In this document: in pieces, positions 9,773-17,726 of the stretch
Position numbering within the stretch: the stretch's first letter is position 1
How the letters are laid out: each line of letters opens with the position of its first letter
NCBI RefSeq assembly: GCF_000316665.1
Contig: NC_019678.1
Coordinates: 5,208,001 to 5,272,000 of the forward strand
Direction: 5' to 3'
DNA from: Rivularia sp. PCC 7116
Lineage (GTDB): Bacteria > Cyanobacteriota > Cyanobacteriia > Cyanobacteriales > Nostocaceae
Length of the DNA stretch: 64,000 nt
Position numbers and translations under genes: made by a program
The notes under the pieces: generated by a model
What the model was told of the DNA's origin: nothing
What the model saw: the letters and a program-made list of their open reading frames with translations, nothing else
Databases searched by the model: none

Positions 9773-10969
9773 CTATTTATTCTGTATTTGCAATGGTAAA
9801 ATAACGGTAAAAGTTGAACCATTCCCCAATTCAGAGTCTACTCTAATTTCGCCTTGAATTATTGTAATCAGTTGTGAAACTATTGCTAAACCTAAGCCAG
9901 TACCATCTATTACACAAGATGTACTATTAGGAGCTACACGGTAGTAAGGATTAAAAATATTGAGTAAATCTTCTTCAGAAATACCTATTCCTGTATCTGC
10001 AACTACAATCTTCCATCTGCTTTCATCTATAGTTTCGCAATTAATTTCAATTTCTCCCGATTCGGTATAGCGAATTGCATTACTTAGAAGATTGGTAATG
10101 ATTTGCTGTAGTTTGAGTGAATCCGTAATTACTGTTTGAGGAGATTTTTGAGAATCAACTCTAATATTAATATTTTTCTTTCCTAAAGAAGGTTCCAACA
10201 TATGAACCACTTCTTCGATTAATTCACGTGGATTAATTAGTTCTAATTTTAATTTTGTTTCTCCTGTTTCTAAACGAGAAATTTCTAATGCGTTATTAAT
10301 CAAGCGTAACAGTTTTCTACCACTGGTTAATACCTGCTCAATATGCTCTAAATTTCCATAGGTGCTTTTGATTTCAGATTTCTGTTTTTGTATCCGTAAA
10401 AATAAATCTGAATAGCCAATAATTGATGTTAAAGGAGTTTTGATTTCGTGGGCTAAATAAGATAAATTGTCTTGAGATGTACGAGCGAAGCGAGTCAATT
10501 CTTGATTGTGCAGAGCTAATTGATTTTGTAAGTTTTCTAATTCTTCGATTCTTTGCTCTGTATAGCTTTGAAAACATCGAGCTATTGCTTCGTCTACTAC
10601 GCTATCGATGGAACGTATGGTTTGCATTATCTCTGCTGCTGTTGCTTGCAGTAGGCAATCTTCGATAGTTGAAAATATGATTTGGCGAAATAAGTGGTAC
10701 TCCCGCGCAATTTCTGAAGCGTCAAAACCTTGTTCTGCTCGGAGAATTCCATGATTTAAGCTTGCTTCTACTACCGTCTCAAAATTATCTTTTTTATCTT
10801 GAGCAAGGATAATAGCTAATGCTGTAAGCACATGGTCTAGATGATTTATTATAGCCGGTCGAGATAAACCATAAGTGCTTTCAATTCGACTGTCTTCACA
10901 AACTTTGTTCAGCCATCTTTCTATAATTTTCTCTTTATTGTCTACAAGCGATTGACTAAAGTTCTTCAT
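9773..10969 (-). CDS. Sensor histidine kinase with RsbRD-like N-terminal domain
   Basis: 398 residues, no membrane segment. Residues about 5-150 resemble the helical RsbR/RsbU N-terminal sensor domain (globin-like bundle: SLVDNKEKIIERWLNKV ... GILRAEQGFDASEIAREY). A short coiled coil leads to the HisKA H-box YLAHEIKTPLTSIIGYS with the phospho-acceptor at about His174. The HATPase domain has N box NLLSNAIRYTESG, G1 DTGIGI and G2 GTGLGLAI. A cytosolic hybrid of stressosome-type sensing and two-component output is plausible. No response regulator is adjacent, so the partner is elsewhere. The 3' end faces rnc convergently with a gap of under 40 bp. Confidence 0.88.
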   Translation of the reverse strand: MKNFSQSLVDNKEKIIERWLNKVCEDSRIESTYGLSRPAIINHLDHVLTALAIILAQDKKDNFETVVEASLNHGILRAEQGFDASEIAREYHLFRQIIFSTIEDCLLQATAAEIMQTIRSIDSVVDEAIARCFQSYTEQRIEELENLQNQLALHNQELTRFARTSQDNLSYLAHEIKTPLTSIIGYSDLFLRIQKQKSEIKSTYGNLEHIEQVLTSGRKLLRLINNALEISRLETGETKLKLELINPRELIEEVVHMLEPSLGKKNINIRVDSQKSPQTVITDSLKLQQIITNLLSNAIRYTESGEIEINCETIDESRWKIVVADTGIGISEEDLLNIFNPYYRVAPNSTSCVIDGTGLGLAIVSQLITIIQGEIRVDSELGNGSTFTVILPLQIQNK

Positions 10970-11640
10970 GCAATCAAGTAACGATTCGTAAATTTTGATT
11001 TTATTTCTTTTTATTGTAATTGAGTTATGACAGTATTTTCCTATCGTATTTATCTATATATCTCTTTACAAAATATATTATTACTTCGTGATTTTTATTA
11101 TAAATACTATGTTGAGATGCTATTTGAAAAGTCTAATAATAAAAACTGATTTTCAATATTGTTGCATTAATTAATATAAATAAATCAAGAGATAATGCTT
11201 GTATTTATTAAATTATAATTTTAACTTTTCAAAAATATAATTAACTGATTTTCAGTAGTCTACTTGTTCGGTAATACATTTGTAACAATAAATGAAGTAC
11301 CTATAAATTCAGGATTCAATTTATAGCAAGTATATAGGGCAACATTTATTGCAAAATAAATAAAAGTTTATCCAGATTAATACGTAATTAAGGAATATTG
11401 AAATTGTTCGATAATCCTAGTTAATATTACTTGTGTTGTTTATAGTAAAAATAACCGTTTCCAATGTATAATCTAATGTCAATCTTAAGGAGGATGATTT
11501 TTGTACAAGTATTTTAGGATGCTAGCAAACTAAAGGGTGAAACCTATCCATTAAATAGGTATAATTAAATACAAAAAATGGGGTAGGGTGTAAACAAGAT
11601 TACGGGATGGAAAATTTTTATTAGGAACTAAGAAGGAAAT
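10970..11640. other. Long AT-rich upstream region of the GTPase/OmpA cluster
   Basis: 671 bp between divergent genes. The last 150 bp (from about 11490) are less AT-biased and contain AAGGAGGATG at 11488 without a downstream ORF of any length. A small hairpin, ACCTAT...ATAGGT, lies near 11542-11560. AAGGA is placed 5-10 bases before the 11641 ATG. The rest is low-complexity AT-rich sequence. A long 5' leader for the five-gene cluster is possible. Confidence 0.5.
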
Positions 11641-12243
11641 ATGAAATCTTCGGAAGAAACCAACAATAACATTTCGCCAGAAGCTGGGCAAATCGTATCA
11701 AATAGAGATGTAAATAAACCTATTGGATATGGTAATTCTGAGATTCACGAGAATAATAGCTTAAGCAAAGTTAGAGATATTTTAGTTGGTTCCCAAATGC
11801 GGGAATTAGATAAAAAGTTTTCTCGTTTAGAAGAGCGTTTAGTCAAGCAGTGTCACGATTTAAGAGATGAAACTAAAAAGCGACTGGATACTTTAGAAAA
11901 TTATATTAAAGAAGAAACAGATTCATTAAGTTTTAGAGCCAAAAACGAGCAGGTAAAACGGGATGAATCGATAAAAGCAATTAATGAAGAACAAAGAAAA
12001 CTTGCTGAATCTTTCGAGAAAAAGATGGTTGAAATCGACGAACAAGCAAGTAAAACTCAACGGGAATTGCGTCAGCAGATTTTCAGTCAATCTCAGAGCT
12101 TACACGATGATATTCGAGAAAAATATCAAGAGATTGTCGGTTTGTTAGAGCGGGAAACTTACGAATTAAAGAGTGAAAAAACTGACCGTACTCAATTAGC
12201 TGCTTTATTTTCTGAATTAGCATTGCGTTTGAATTCTCAATAA
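11641..12243 (+). CDS. Coiled-coil protein, first gene of the GTPase/OmpA cluster
   Basis: 200 residues, highly charged. The first about 40 residues are polar and probably disordered. They are followed by SKVRDILVGSQMRELDKKF and then almost continuous heptad helix to about residue 185 (DETKKRLDTLENYIKEETD ... EKYQEIVGLLERETYELKS). No signal peptide, membrane segment or cysteines. The motif VRDILVG (44-50) matches LRSLLLG (37-43) in the next protein, suggesting a shared docking element. AAGGA precedes the ATG. Function unknown; by context it could be a scaffold or adaptor linking the OmpA-domain protein and the GTPase. Confidence 0.8.
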   Translation: MKSSEETNNNISPEAGQIVSNRDVNKPIGYGNSEIHENNSLSKVRDILVGSQMRELDKKFSRLEERLVKQCHDLRDETKKRLDTLENYIKEETDSLSFRAKNEQVKRDESIKAINEEQRKLAESFEKKMVEIDEQASKTQRELRQQIFSQSQSLHDDIREKYQEIVGLLERETYELKSEKTDRTQLAALFSELALRLNSQ

Positions 12244-12333
12244 TTTTGCATCAAAGTCATTCATTTGAATATTATGGTGAATGACTTTTCGTTTAAATCT
12301 AATTTTTGATATATTAATCCGATAATTTTACCG

Positions 12334-14136
12334 ATGAGTGATAAGAACGGGAATCGATTAGCGGAAGAATCATTTAATAATAATCATATCGAAGGTAATA
12401 ATGGAGCCAATGAGTTAAGTGAATTAAGTGAATTGAGCCAGTTGCGGAGTTTACTTTTAGGAATTGAGGAACCCAAACTGCATCGATTTTATGAAAAGCT
12501 TGATAATCCTCAAGTAGATCCAGAAGATATCAGTAAGATGCTTCCAGAAGCAGTTGTTTTACGGACAATGCAAGATGAACAGCTATCGGAAGCCTTGATT
12601 CCTACCGTTGAGCAAGCCATTCAATCTTCTATCAAAAAAGATATTAACGTACTTTCCGAAGCGATTTTTCCAATTATAGGTCCAGCTACCAGAAAGGCGA
12701 TCGCCACTGCTTTAGATGAGATGGTGCAATCGTTTAATTATGCTTTGGAACATAGTCTTTCACTACAAAGTTTAAAGTGGAGAATTGAAGCGAAACAAAC
12801 GGGTAAGTCTTTTGCAGAAGTAGTATTATTGCGGACGCTGATTTATCGCGTAGAGCAAGTATTTCTGATTGACAAAAACAGCGGATTAATTATACAGCAT
12901 CTTGTCGCACCAAAGGTTTCTGCTCAAGATCCATCTTTAGTTTCTGCGATGTTGACGGCGATTCAAGATTTTGTCAAAGATTCTTTTAACGTAACGAACC
13001 ATGAAGGACTCGATACTTTAGAATTTGGCGAACTTACTATTTGGATAGAACAAGGACCAACAAGTGTTTTGGCAGGTATTATTCGCGGAAATGCTCCAGA
13101 AGATTTAAGGATTATATTCCAAAATGCTATAGAAAAAATACATTTAAAATTTGGGCGGGAAATTAATAATTTTTCTGGAGATACCAAGCCCTTTGAAGCT
13201 AGTAAGCCATATTTAGAAGCTTGCCTAGAAGCTCATTATGAAGCACCCACTAGAACCAGATATATTTATGCTTGGACTTCTATAGGAATACTGGCATTAG
13301 TCTTAGGTTGCTGGGGATTTTTTGCAATCCGAGGTAACAAACGCTGGGATAGTTACGTGCAAAGTTTGCAAGAGCAGCCTGGAATTATAGTTACTAAAGC
13401 AGAAGAAAGAAATGGCAAATACTTGATTGCAGGTATGCGCGATCCCTTAGCAGTTGAACCAAATACGCTGATTAAGGCATCGAAGCTGAATCCGAAAGCA
13501 GTTGTTCATCAATGGAAGCCTTTTATATCTTTAGAACGAAAAATCGCGATTAAAAGAGCTTCTAAGTTGCTCGAAAAGCCTAAGACAGTTGATTTAACGC
13601 TGAATGAAAATGGTGTTTTGCAAGCCACAGGTTCGGCTACCAGTCAGTGGATAAAATCTGCAAGAAATAAAAAGCCATCGCTGTCTATTATTGGTATTGT
13701 TGAATATCAAGATGAAAATTTAAAAAATTTAGATATCGATCAACTCAATGCTTATAAAAAAGAAATTGAAGAAACAATAGTACTATTTGAACAAGGTACT
13801 ACTCAGCTTATACCTGGTGAAGCAGAAAAACTATATAAATTATCATCTAAATTACAAAATCTAATTGATGCAGGCAAATCTCTAAATAAACAAGTGCAAT
13901 TTGAGATTGCAGGGCATACAGATACCGAAGGAGACGAAACATTAAATATCAAACTTTCTCAAAACCGTGCCCAGAAGATTTTCAATTATCTTCAATCTCA
14001 GGGTATTGATAGAAAGAACTTTTCTACAAAAGCATTCGGCGCTCAAAAAATTCTACGCCCTGAATCAACACCAGAAGATAAAAAAATAAATCGTAGAGTC
14101 TCATTCAAAGTTATTATAGACGACGTTGTGCAATAA
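12334..14136 (+). CDS. OmpA-domain single-pass membrane protein with large cytoplasmic domain
   Basis: 600 residues. There is no cleavable signal; one transmembrane helix lies at about 310-331 (AWTSIGILALVLGCWGFFAI), so about 305 residues should be cytoplasmic. The cytoplasmic part contains LRSLLLG (37-43) and a segment at about 170-265 (VFLIDKNSGLIIQHL ... GELTIWIEQGPTSVLAGII) that reads like a roadblock/longin-type alpha-beta fold; this is an inference from pattern only. The periplasmic part ends in an OmpA_C/MotB peptidoglycan-binding domain (about 520-592, with IAGHTDTEGDETLN, LSQNRAQKIFNYL and NRRVSFKV). The stop lies 11 bases before the GTPase start. It probably anchors a GTPase-controlled complex to the cell wall. 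Confidence 0.85.
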   Translation: MSDKNGNRLAEESFNNNHIEGNNGANELSELSELSQLRSLLLGIEEPKLHRFYEKLDNPQVDPEDISKMLPEAVVLRTMQDEQLSEALIPTVEQAIQSSIKKDINVLSEAIFPIIGPATRKAIATALDEMVQSFNYALEHSLSLQSLKWRIEAKQTGKSFAEVVLLRTLIYRVEQVFLIDKNSGLIIQHLVAPKVSAQDPSLVSAMLTAIQDFVKDSFNVTNHEGLDTLEFGELTIWIEQGPTSVLAGIIRGNAPEDLRIIFQNAIEKIHLKFGREINNFSGDTKPFEASKPYLEACLEAHYEAPTRTRYIYAWTSIGILALVLGCWGFFAIRGNKRWDSYVQSLQEQPGIIVTKAEERNGKYLIAGMRDPLAVEPNTLIKASKLNPKAVVHQWKPFISLERKIAIKRASKLLEKPKTVDLTLNENGVLQATGSATSQWIKSARNKKPSLSIIGIVEYQDENLKNLDIDQLNAYKKEIEETIVLFEQGTTQLIPGEAEKLYKLSSKLQNLIDAGKSLNKQVQFEIAGHTDTEGDETLNIKLSQNRAQKIFNYLQSQGIDRKNFSTKAFGAQKILRPESTPEDKKINRRVSFKVIIDDVVQ

Positions 14137-14147
14137 AGGGGTATAAG

Positions 14148-14645
14148 ATGCTCCAGAAAAAAATCTGTATGGTGGGTGCATTTGCCACCGGCAAAACAAG
14201 CTTAGTTGCAAAGTTTGTTTACAGCATATTTTCTGAAAAATATCAAACCACTGTAGGGGTGAAAATTGATAAAAAAATAATACAGGTACAAGAACAAGAA
14301 GTAAACCTGATTTTGTGGGATCTGTATGGAGAAGACGAATTTCAAAAATTAAGAACTTCTTATCTCAGAGGCTCATCTGGTTATTTATTAGTTGTAGATG
14401 GAACGCGAAAAAGTACTTTACAAACAGCCCTAGATTTACAAAAACGTGTAGAAGATTCTATCGGTAAAGTTCCTTTTGTTCTTGTATTAAATAAGTGGGA
14501 TTTACAAGATGAATGGGAATTAGAGGCTGAAAGTATCGAGGCTATTGAAAATCAAGGGTGGATTGTGTTTAAAAGCAGCGCAAAAACTGGATTGAATGTA
14601 GAAGAAATATTTTATACATTAGCATCTAAATTGATAGGGGGATGA
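14148..14645 (+). CDS. Ras/Rab-like small GTPase
   Basis: 165 residues, a compact stand-alone Ras-superfamily domain. P-loop GAFATGKT (10-17), switch I TTVG (34-37), G3 WDLYG (57-61), G4 NKWD (115-118) and G5 SAK (144-146) are all present. The residue after the G3 glycine, equivalent to the catalytic glutamine of Ras, is Glu62, so intrinsic hydrolysis may be slow or GAP-dependent. There is no C-terminal cysteine for lipidation. A good ribosome-binding site (AAAGGGG) lies in the 11-base gap after the OmpA-domain gene, and the next gene starts 4 bases after its stop, so the genes are surely co-transcribed. Related to the prokaryotic Ras-like (MglA/Rup) GTPases; exact subfamily not assigned. Confidence 0.9.
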   Translation: MLQKKICMVGAFATGKTSLVAKFVYSIFSEKYQTTVGVKIDKKIIQVQEQEVNLILWDLYGEDEFQKLRTSYLRGSSGYLLVVDGTRKSTLQTALDLQKRVEDSIGKVPFVLVLNKWDLQDEWELEAESIEAIENQGWIVFKSSAKTGLNVEEIFYTLASKLIGG

Positions 14646-14649
14646 ATAT

Positions 14650-15030
14650 ATGGATATACCTTTTCCTGTAAGTAACTATCTTGTTAATTTCTTCAGAGAA
14701 ACCCGCTCTCTGGCATATCTTTTTGTCGGTAGAGATGGATGTTTGGCGAGTTGGGGAGGAAAGCTAAAAGAATATGGCATAGTCAATTTACAAATGGGAG
14801 TTGACGCTAGCCAGCAAATTTTCTTTCTGGAAGGACTTTTGCCCCTCGATGGTTTACCTTTATTTTTACCTTGCTTAAAAACCGAACTGGGAATTTGTGC
14901 GGATGTGCATTTATTCCCAGAAAATGAAGGAGATTGGGTACTGTTATTAGATGCAACTTGGGATGAAATACAAATATTCAAAGTTCAGCAGGAAATAAAT
15001 TCTCGTCGTCTAATGCAGCCCAAAAAATAG
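14650..15030 (+). CDS. Small PAS-like sensory protein in the GTPase cluster
   Basis: 126 residues with no signal or membrane segment. The pattern of strands and the ending WVLLLDATWDEIQIFKVQQEIN resembles the last strands of PAS-type domains (LLLD-T...Q...N). The preceding LFVGRDGCLASWGGKLKEYG fits the opening strands. This is a weak fold-level guess, not a recognised family. It is translationally close to the GTPase (4-base gap) and lies 57 bases before a histidine kinase whose N-terminus is of similar length and character, so the two may be sensor halves or partners. It could alternatively be a regulator of the GTPase. Confidence 0.7.
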   Translation: MDIPFPVSNYLVNFFRETRSLAYLFVGRDGCLASWGGKLKEYGIVNLQMGVDASQQIFFLEGLLPLDGLPLFLPCLKTELGICADVHLFPENEGDWVLLLDATWDEIQIFKVQQEINSRRLMQPKK

Positions 15031-15087
15031 TAATATTGCATCGGTAATTAATATCTCATAAATATTGCAGACAGCTAATGTTTAACC

Positions 15088-16206
15088 ATGAGTGAATCTT
15101 TGACTGCGGAAATTTTTGCCGCTTTAGATATCTTAGTTTTGGAACGACTAGATATTGGTAAATTTAAATTTATAGGTGATATACCAAAATGGGTAAGACG
15201 GTTTTGCCGTAAAAATTTGCAATCAGGAATGGAAATCTTAGTTCCTGAAGAAGACTTTCCTTTTATAGAAAATTTTTTAATTGATGCCGAAGAATATTGG
15301 CTTGAAAATTCAAATAAGCCTTTAAAATCCGGAATATGGAGCGATTTTGATATAGGCAGTAAGGAATTTCATTTTGAAGCTTCTGCTTTAGTCGTAGATG
15401 ATAAAAAAATATTACTTATCGAGATGATGAGCGATTCTTATATCGAAAAACAAAATTTGATTCAGCAAGCTAGAGAAAATAAGCTCAATTATACTAATGT
15501 AATTAAAGAAAAACAGAAAAAGGAAGTCTTAATTCACTGTATTATACATGACGTTGCCGGACAGTTAAGCGGGATTAATTGCTGTTTTGCCCTACTGGAA
15601 TTAGAACATTTAACAGAAAAAGGTAAAGAACGTTTAGAAATTGGTAGAAAGCAAACTTTTCAACAAGAAATGTTGATTAGAGAAATCTTAAATGCATTCT
15701 CTACAGAAGTTGAATCATTAGAAAGTTTTACCAATAAATTTGATACAGCACCAGATATTTTAGCATCAGCACGTAGCGTCATTGAACTACTAACACCAAC
15801 TTATGTATTGAATAAAATGCGATTGCAGCTTGCTGAGGATATAGATACTTCCTTGAATTGGCAAGTAGTTGGAGACAGATCGCGTTTAGATAGGATATTT
15901 GCGAATTTAATCGAAAATGCTTACCGCCATAGTCCCTCGGAGTCTACAGTTACTGTAAATTTAGTTTCTCAAGCAGGCTATATTACTGCCAGCGTAGAAG
16001 ATGAAGGAAGCGGTGTACCAGAAGAAATTGCCGATACTTTATTTCAAAAGTTTACCCAAGGAAATAAACAATCTGGTAAATCTGGACTCGGGCTTTATTT
16101 CTGTAAAATAACAGTCGAACGCTGGGGAGGAGAAATCGGTTTTATGCCTCGTGAAGGTGGAGGTTCTAAATTTTGGTTTCGTTTGTTAAAAGCTGATGAG
16201 GGATAG
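15088..16206 (+). CDS. Soluble sensor histidine kinase, last gene of the GTPase/OmpA cluster
   Basis: 372 residues. An N-terminal domain of about 125 residues has PAS-like character (FKFIGDIPKWVRRFC ... LVVDDKKILLIEM). It is followed by a coiled linker and an atypical H-box IIHDVAGQLSGINCCF with His154 as probable acceptor. The HATPase domain shows N box NLIENAYRHSP, G1 DEGSGVPEE and G2 GKSGLGLYFC. No transmembrane helix. As the only enzyme besides the GTPase in the cluster, it probably reports the state of the envelope complex, or controls it. No receiver domain is nearby. Confidence 0.86.
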   Translation: MSESLTAEIFAALDILVLERLDIGKFKFIGDIPKWVRRFCRKNLQSGMEILVPEEDFPFIENFLIDAEEYWLENSNKPLKSGIWSDFDIGSKEFHFEASALVVDDKKILLIEMMSDSYIEKQNLIQQARENKLNYTNVIKEKQKKEVLIHCIIHDVAGQLSGINCCFALLELEHLTEKGKERLEIGRKQTFQQEMLIREILNAFSTEVESLESFTNKFDTAPDILASARSVIELLTPTYVLNKMRLQLAEDIDTSLNWQVVGDRSRLDRIFANLIENAYRHSPSESTVTVNLVSQAGYITASVEDEGSGVPEEIADTLFQKFTQGNKQSGKSGLGLYFCKITVERWGGEIGFMPREGGGSKFWFRLLKADEG

Positions 16207-16238
16207 GTAATTGGTAATGGGTAATGGGTAATTGGGAT
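16204..16238. repeat. STRR-type repeat GGTAATT/GGTAATG
   Basis: About four tandem heptamers overlapping the stop codon of the histidine kinase gene. Confidence 0.65.
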
Positions 16239-16330
16239 AAAATATGGCTCTTAATTTATTTTTTTCCTACTGCCTGTTTACGACTATTTAATTAGTAACC
16301 CCTTGTTAGGAATAATTAATATTTTTAATT

Positions 16331-16357
16331 TCTAACTCCTAACTCCTAACTCCTAAT
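16331..16357. repeat. STRR heptamer CTAACTC
   Basis: Three tandem CTAACTC units and a partial fourth. They overlap the 3' end of the transporter gene and may supply its last codons. Confidence 0.65.
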
Positions 16358-17598
16358 TCATCATTGTTAACCTTATTCAACGAGTAAATATCAGTATCCC
16401 GTCCAAAAGCGAAACGTAAAGACGCAGGTAAATTTTTACTTGATAAAGTTATAAAGATGATGATTGCTATGAAGGTAATACCGAAATTAAAGCCGAATAT
16501 ACTGCGATAACCAATTTGTTGAGCAATTATACCAAAAGTTGGTGGTGCAAGAGCTACTCCAATATCAAAACCTGTCATGCATAAACTAAAAGTCCTTCCT
16601 CTTTCTTGAGGATAACTTCTATCAGTTATCATCGCCGCAATCATGGGAATTATCGTACCGCCACCAATTCCTTGGGCTGTTGCTGCTAGTAGAAAATCTA
16701 CCGAACTATTGGCATTCCACAACAATAACATTGCCAATGTATAGCAAATTAAACTCAAAGTAATAAATAAACCTCTGCCAAATCTATCGCTAGCCTTTCC
16801 AAAGAAAAACCGAGAAAAAAAGCTGGCGATCGCCACTGCCGTATAAAACAATCCAGGATTTAAATCGACTTCGGTTGACTTGATAAATAACGGTACAAAA
16901 GTATGTAATGTTCCTAGCGTTAAACCAATCATTAATAAGAGAATAGCGGGAATTCTCATTCTAGGACTAATCAACTTTCGCCAAAATGAACCATCGCTAT
17001 TTATAACTTTTTCTTGTGCTTTAACTATGGGATTAATAATTGGTATGGTAAATAATAATCCTACACAAGCTAAAGTCGTGGAAAATATAAATAATGCCGT
17101 ATAACCAGCAGTTTCCATTAAATAACCACCTAATGCTGGCCCAATTGCTAAACCAACCGGATTAACCAAACTCATATAGCCAATTAATTCACCGCGATTC
17201 TCTACAGGTGCAATATCTGCAACCAATGCTAAAAATGCAGTCGAAAAAGCAGCAATACTAATACCATGAAAAATACGAATAGCAATTAATAGCGGTATAG
17301 ATTGAGTAAAATTGTAGCCAATTGGGGCTATTGCAGCCGATAAAATACCGATTATCAAAACTATTTTTCGACCTTTTTTATCAGCTAATTGACCTAACAA
17401 TGGACGAAATAACAACAATCCAATAGCAAAGCTACCCATTACTAAGCCAATCTGCTGCTTGCTGGCTCCAATATCTTCAATATAAAGCGGTAAAGTGGGT
17501 AGCATAGAAGATAAACTAGCCCAAAATAATAAACCTGCTGCGAATAATACCAGCAGGTTTCGTCGTAAGTTACCATCAAGTGAAAATAAAACTTTCAC
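16339..17598 (-). CDS. Major facilitator superfamily transporter
   Basis: 419 residues with about 12 hydrophobic helices and the MFS loop 2-3 motif (GQLADKKGRK), partly repeated in the second half (GKASDRFGRG). The conserved PxxG motif region (VNPVGLAIGPALGGYL) in the fifth helix is typical of drug:H+ antiporter-type MFS exporters. The substrate cannot be read from the sequence. It lies 128 bases downstream of an aspartoacylase-type gene on the same strand, so co-transcription is possible. The extreme C-terminus is encoded within a STRR array, implying the original stop may have been displaced. Confidence 0.88.
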   Translation of the reverse strand: MKVLFSLDGNLRRNLLVLFAAGLLFWASLSSMLPTLPLYIEDIGASKQQIGLVMGSFAIGLLLFRPLLGQLADKKGRKIVLIIGILSAAIAPIGYNFTQSIPLLIAIRIFHGISIAAFSTAFLALVADIAPVENRGELIGYMSLVNPVGLAIGPALGGYLMETAGYTALFIFSTTLACVGLLFTIPIINPIVKAQEKVINSDGSFWRKLISPRMRIPAILLLMIGLTLGTLHTFVPLFIKSTEVDLNPGLFYTAVAIASFFSRFFFGKASDRFGRGLFITLSLICYTLAMLLLWNANSSVDFLLAATAQGIGGGTIIPMIAAMITDRSYPQERGRTFSLCMTGFDIGVALAPPTFGIIAQQIGYRSIFGFNFGITFIAIIIFITLSSKNLPASLRFAFGRDTDIYSLNKVNNDELGVRS

Positions 17599-17726
17599 GG
17601 TAGATACAAGTATTGTGTGAGGTTGGCGATTTGTAGTTTTTTACTCGCGATTTATCACAATTTTGAGTAGAAGACTACAAAGTCCATGTTACATTACTTC
17701 ACATAGAATATAAAATTGTTTGCAAT

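Noticed and set aside
11488-11600. Riboswitch (c-di-GMP or similar)
   Set aside because: Only short hairpins are present; none of the conserved core sequences of known riboswitch classes could be matched.
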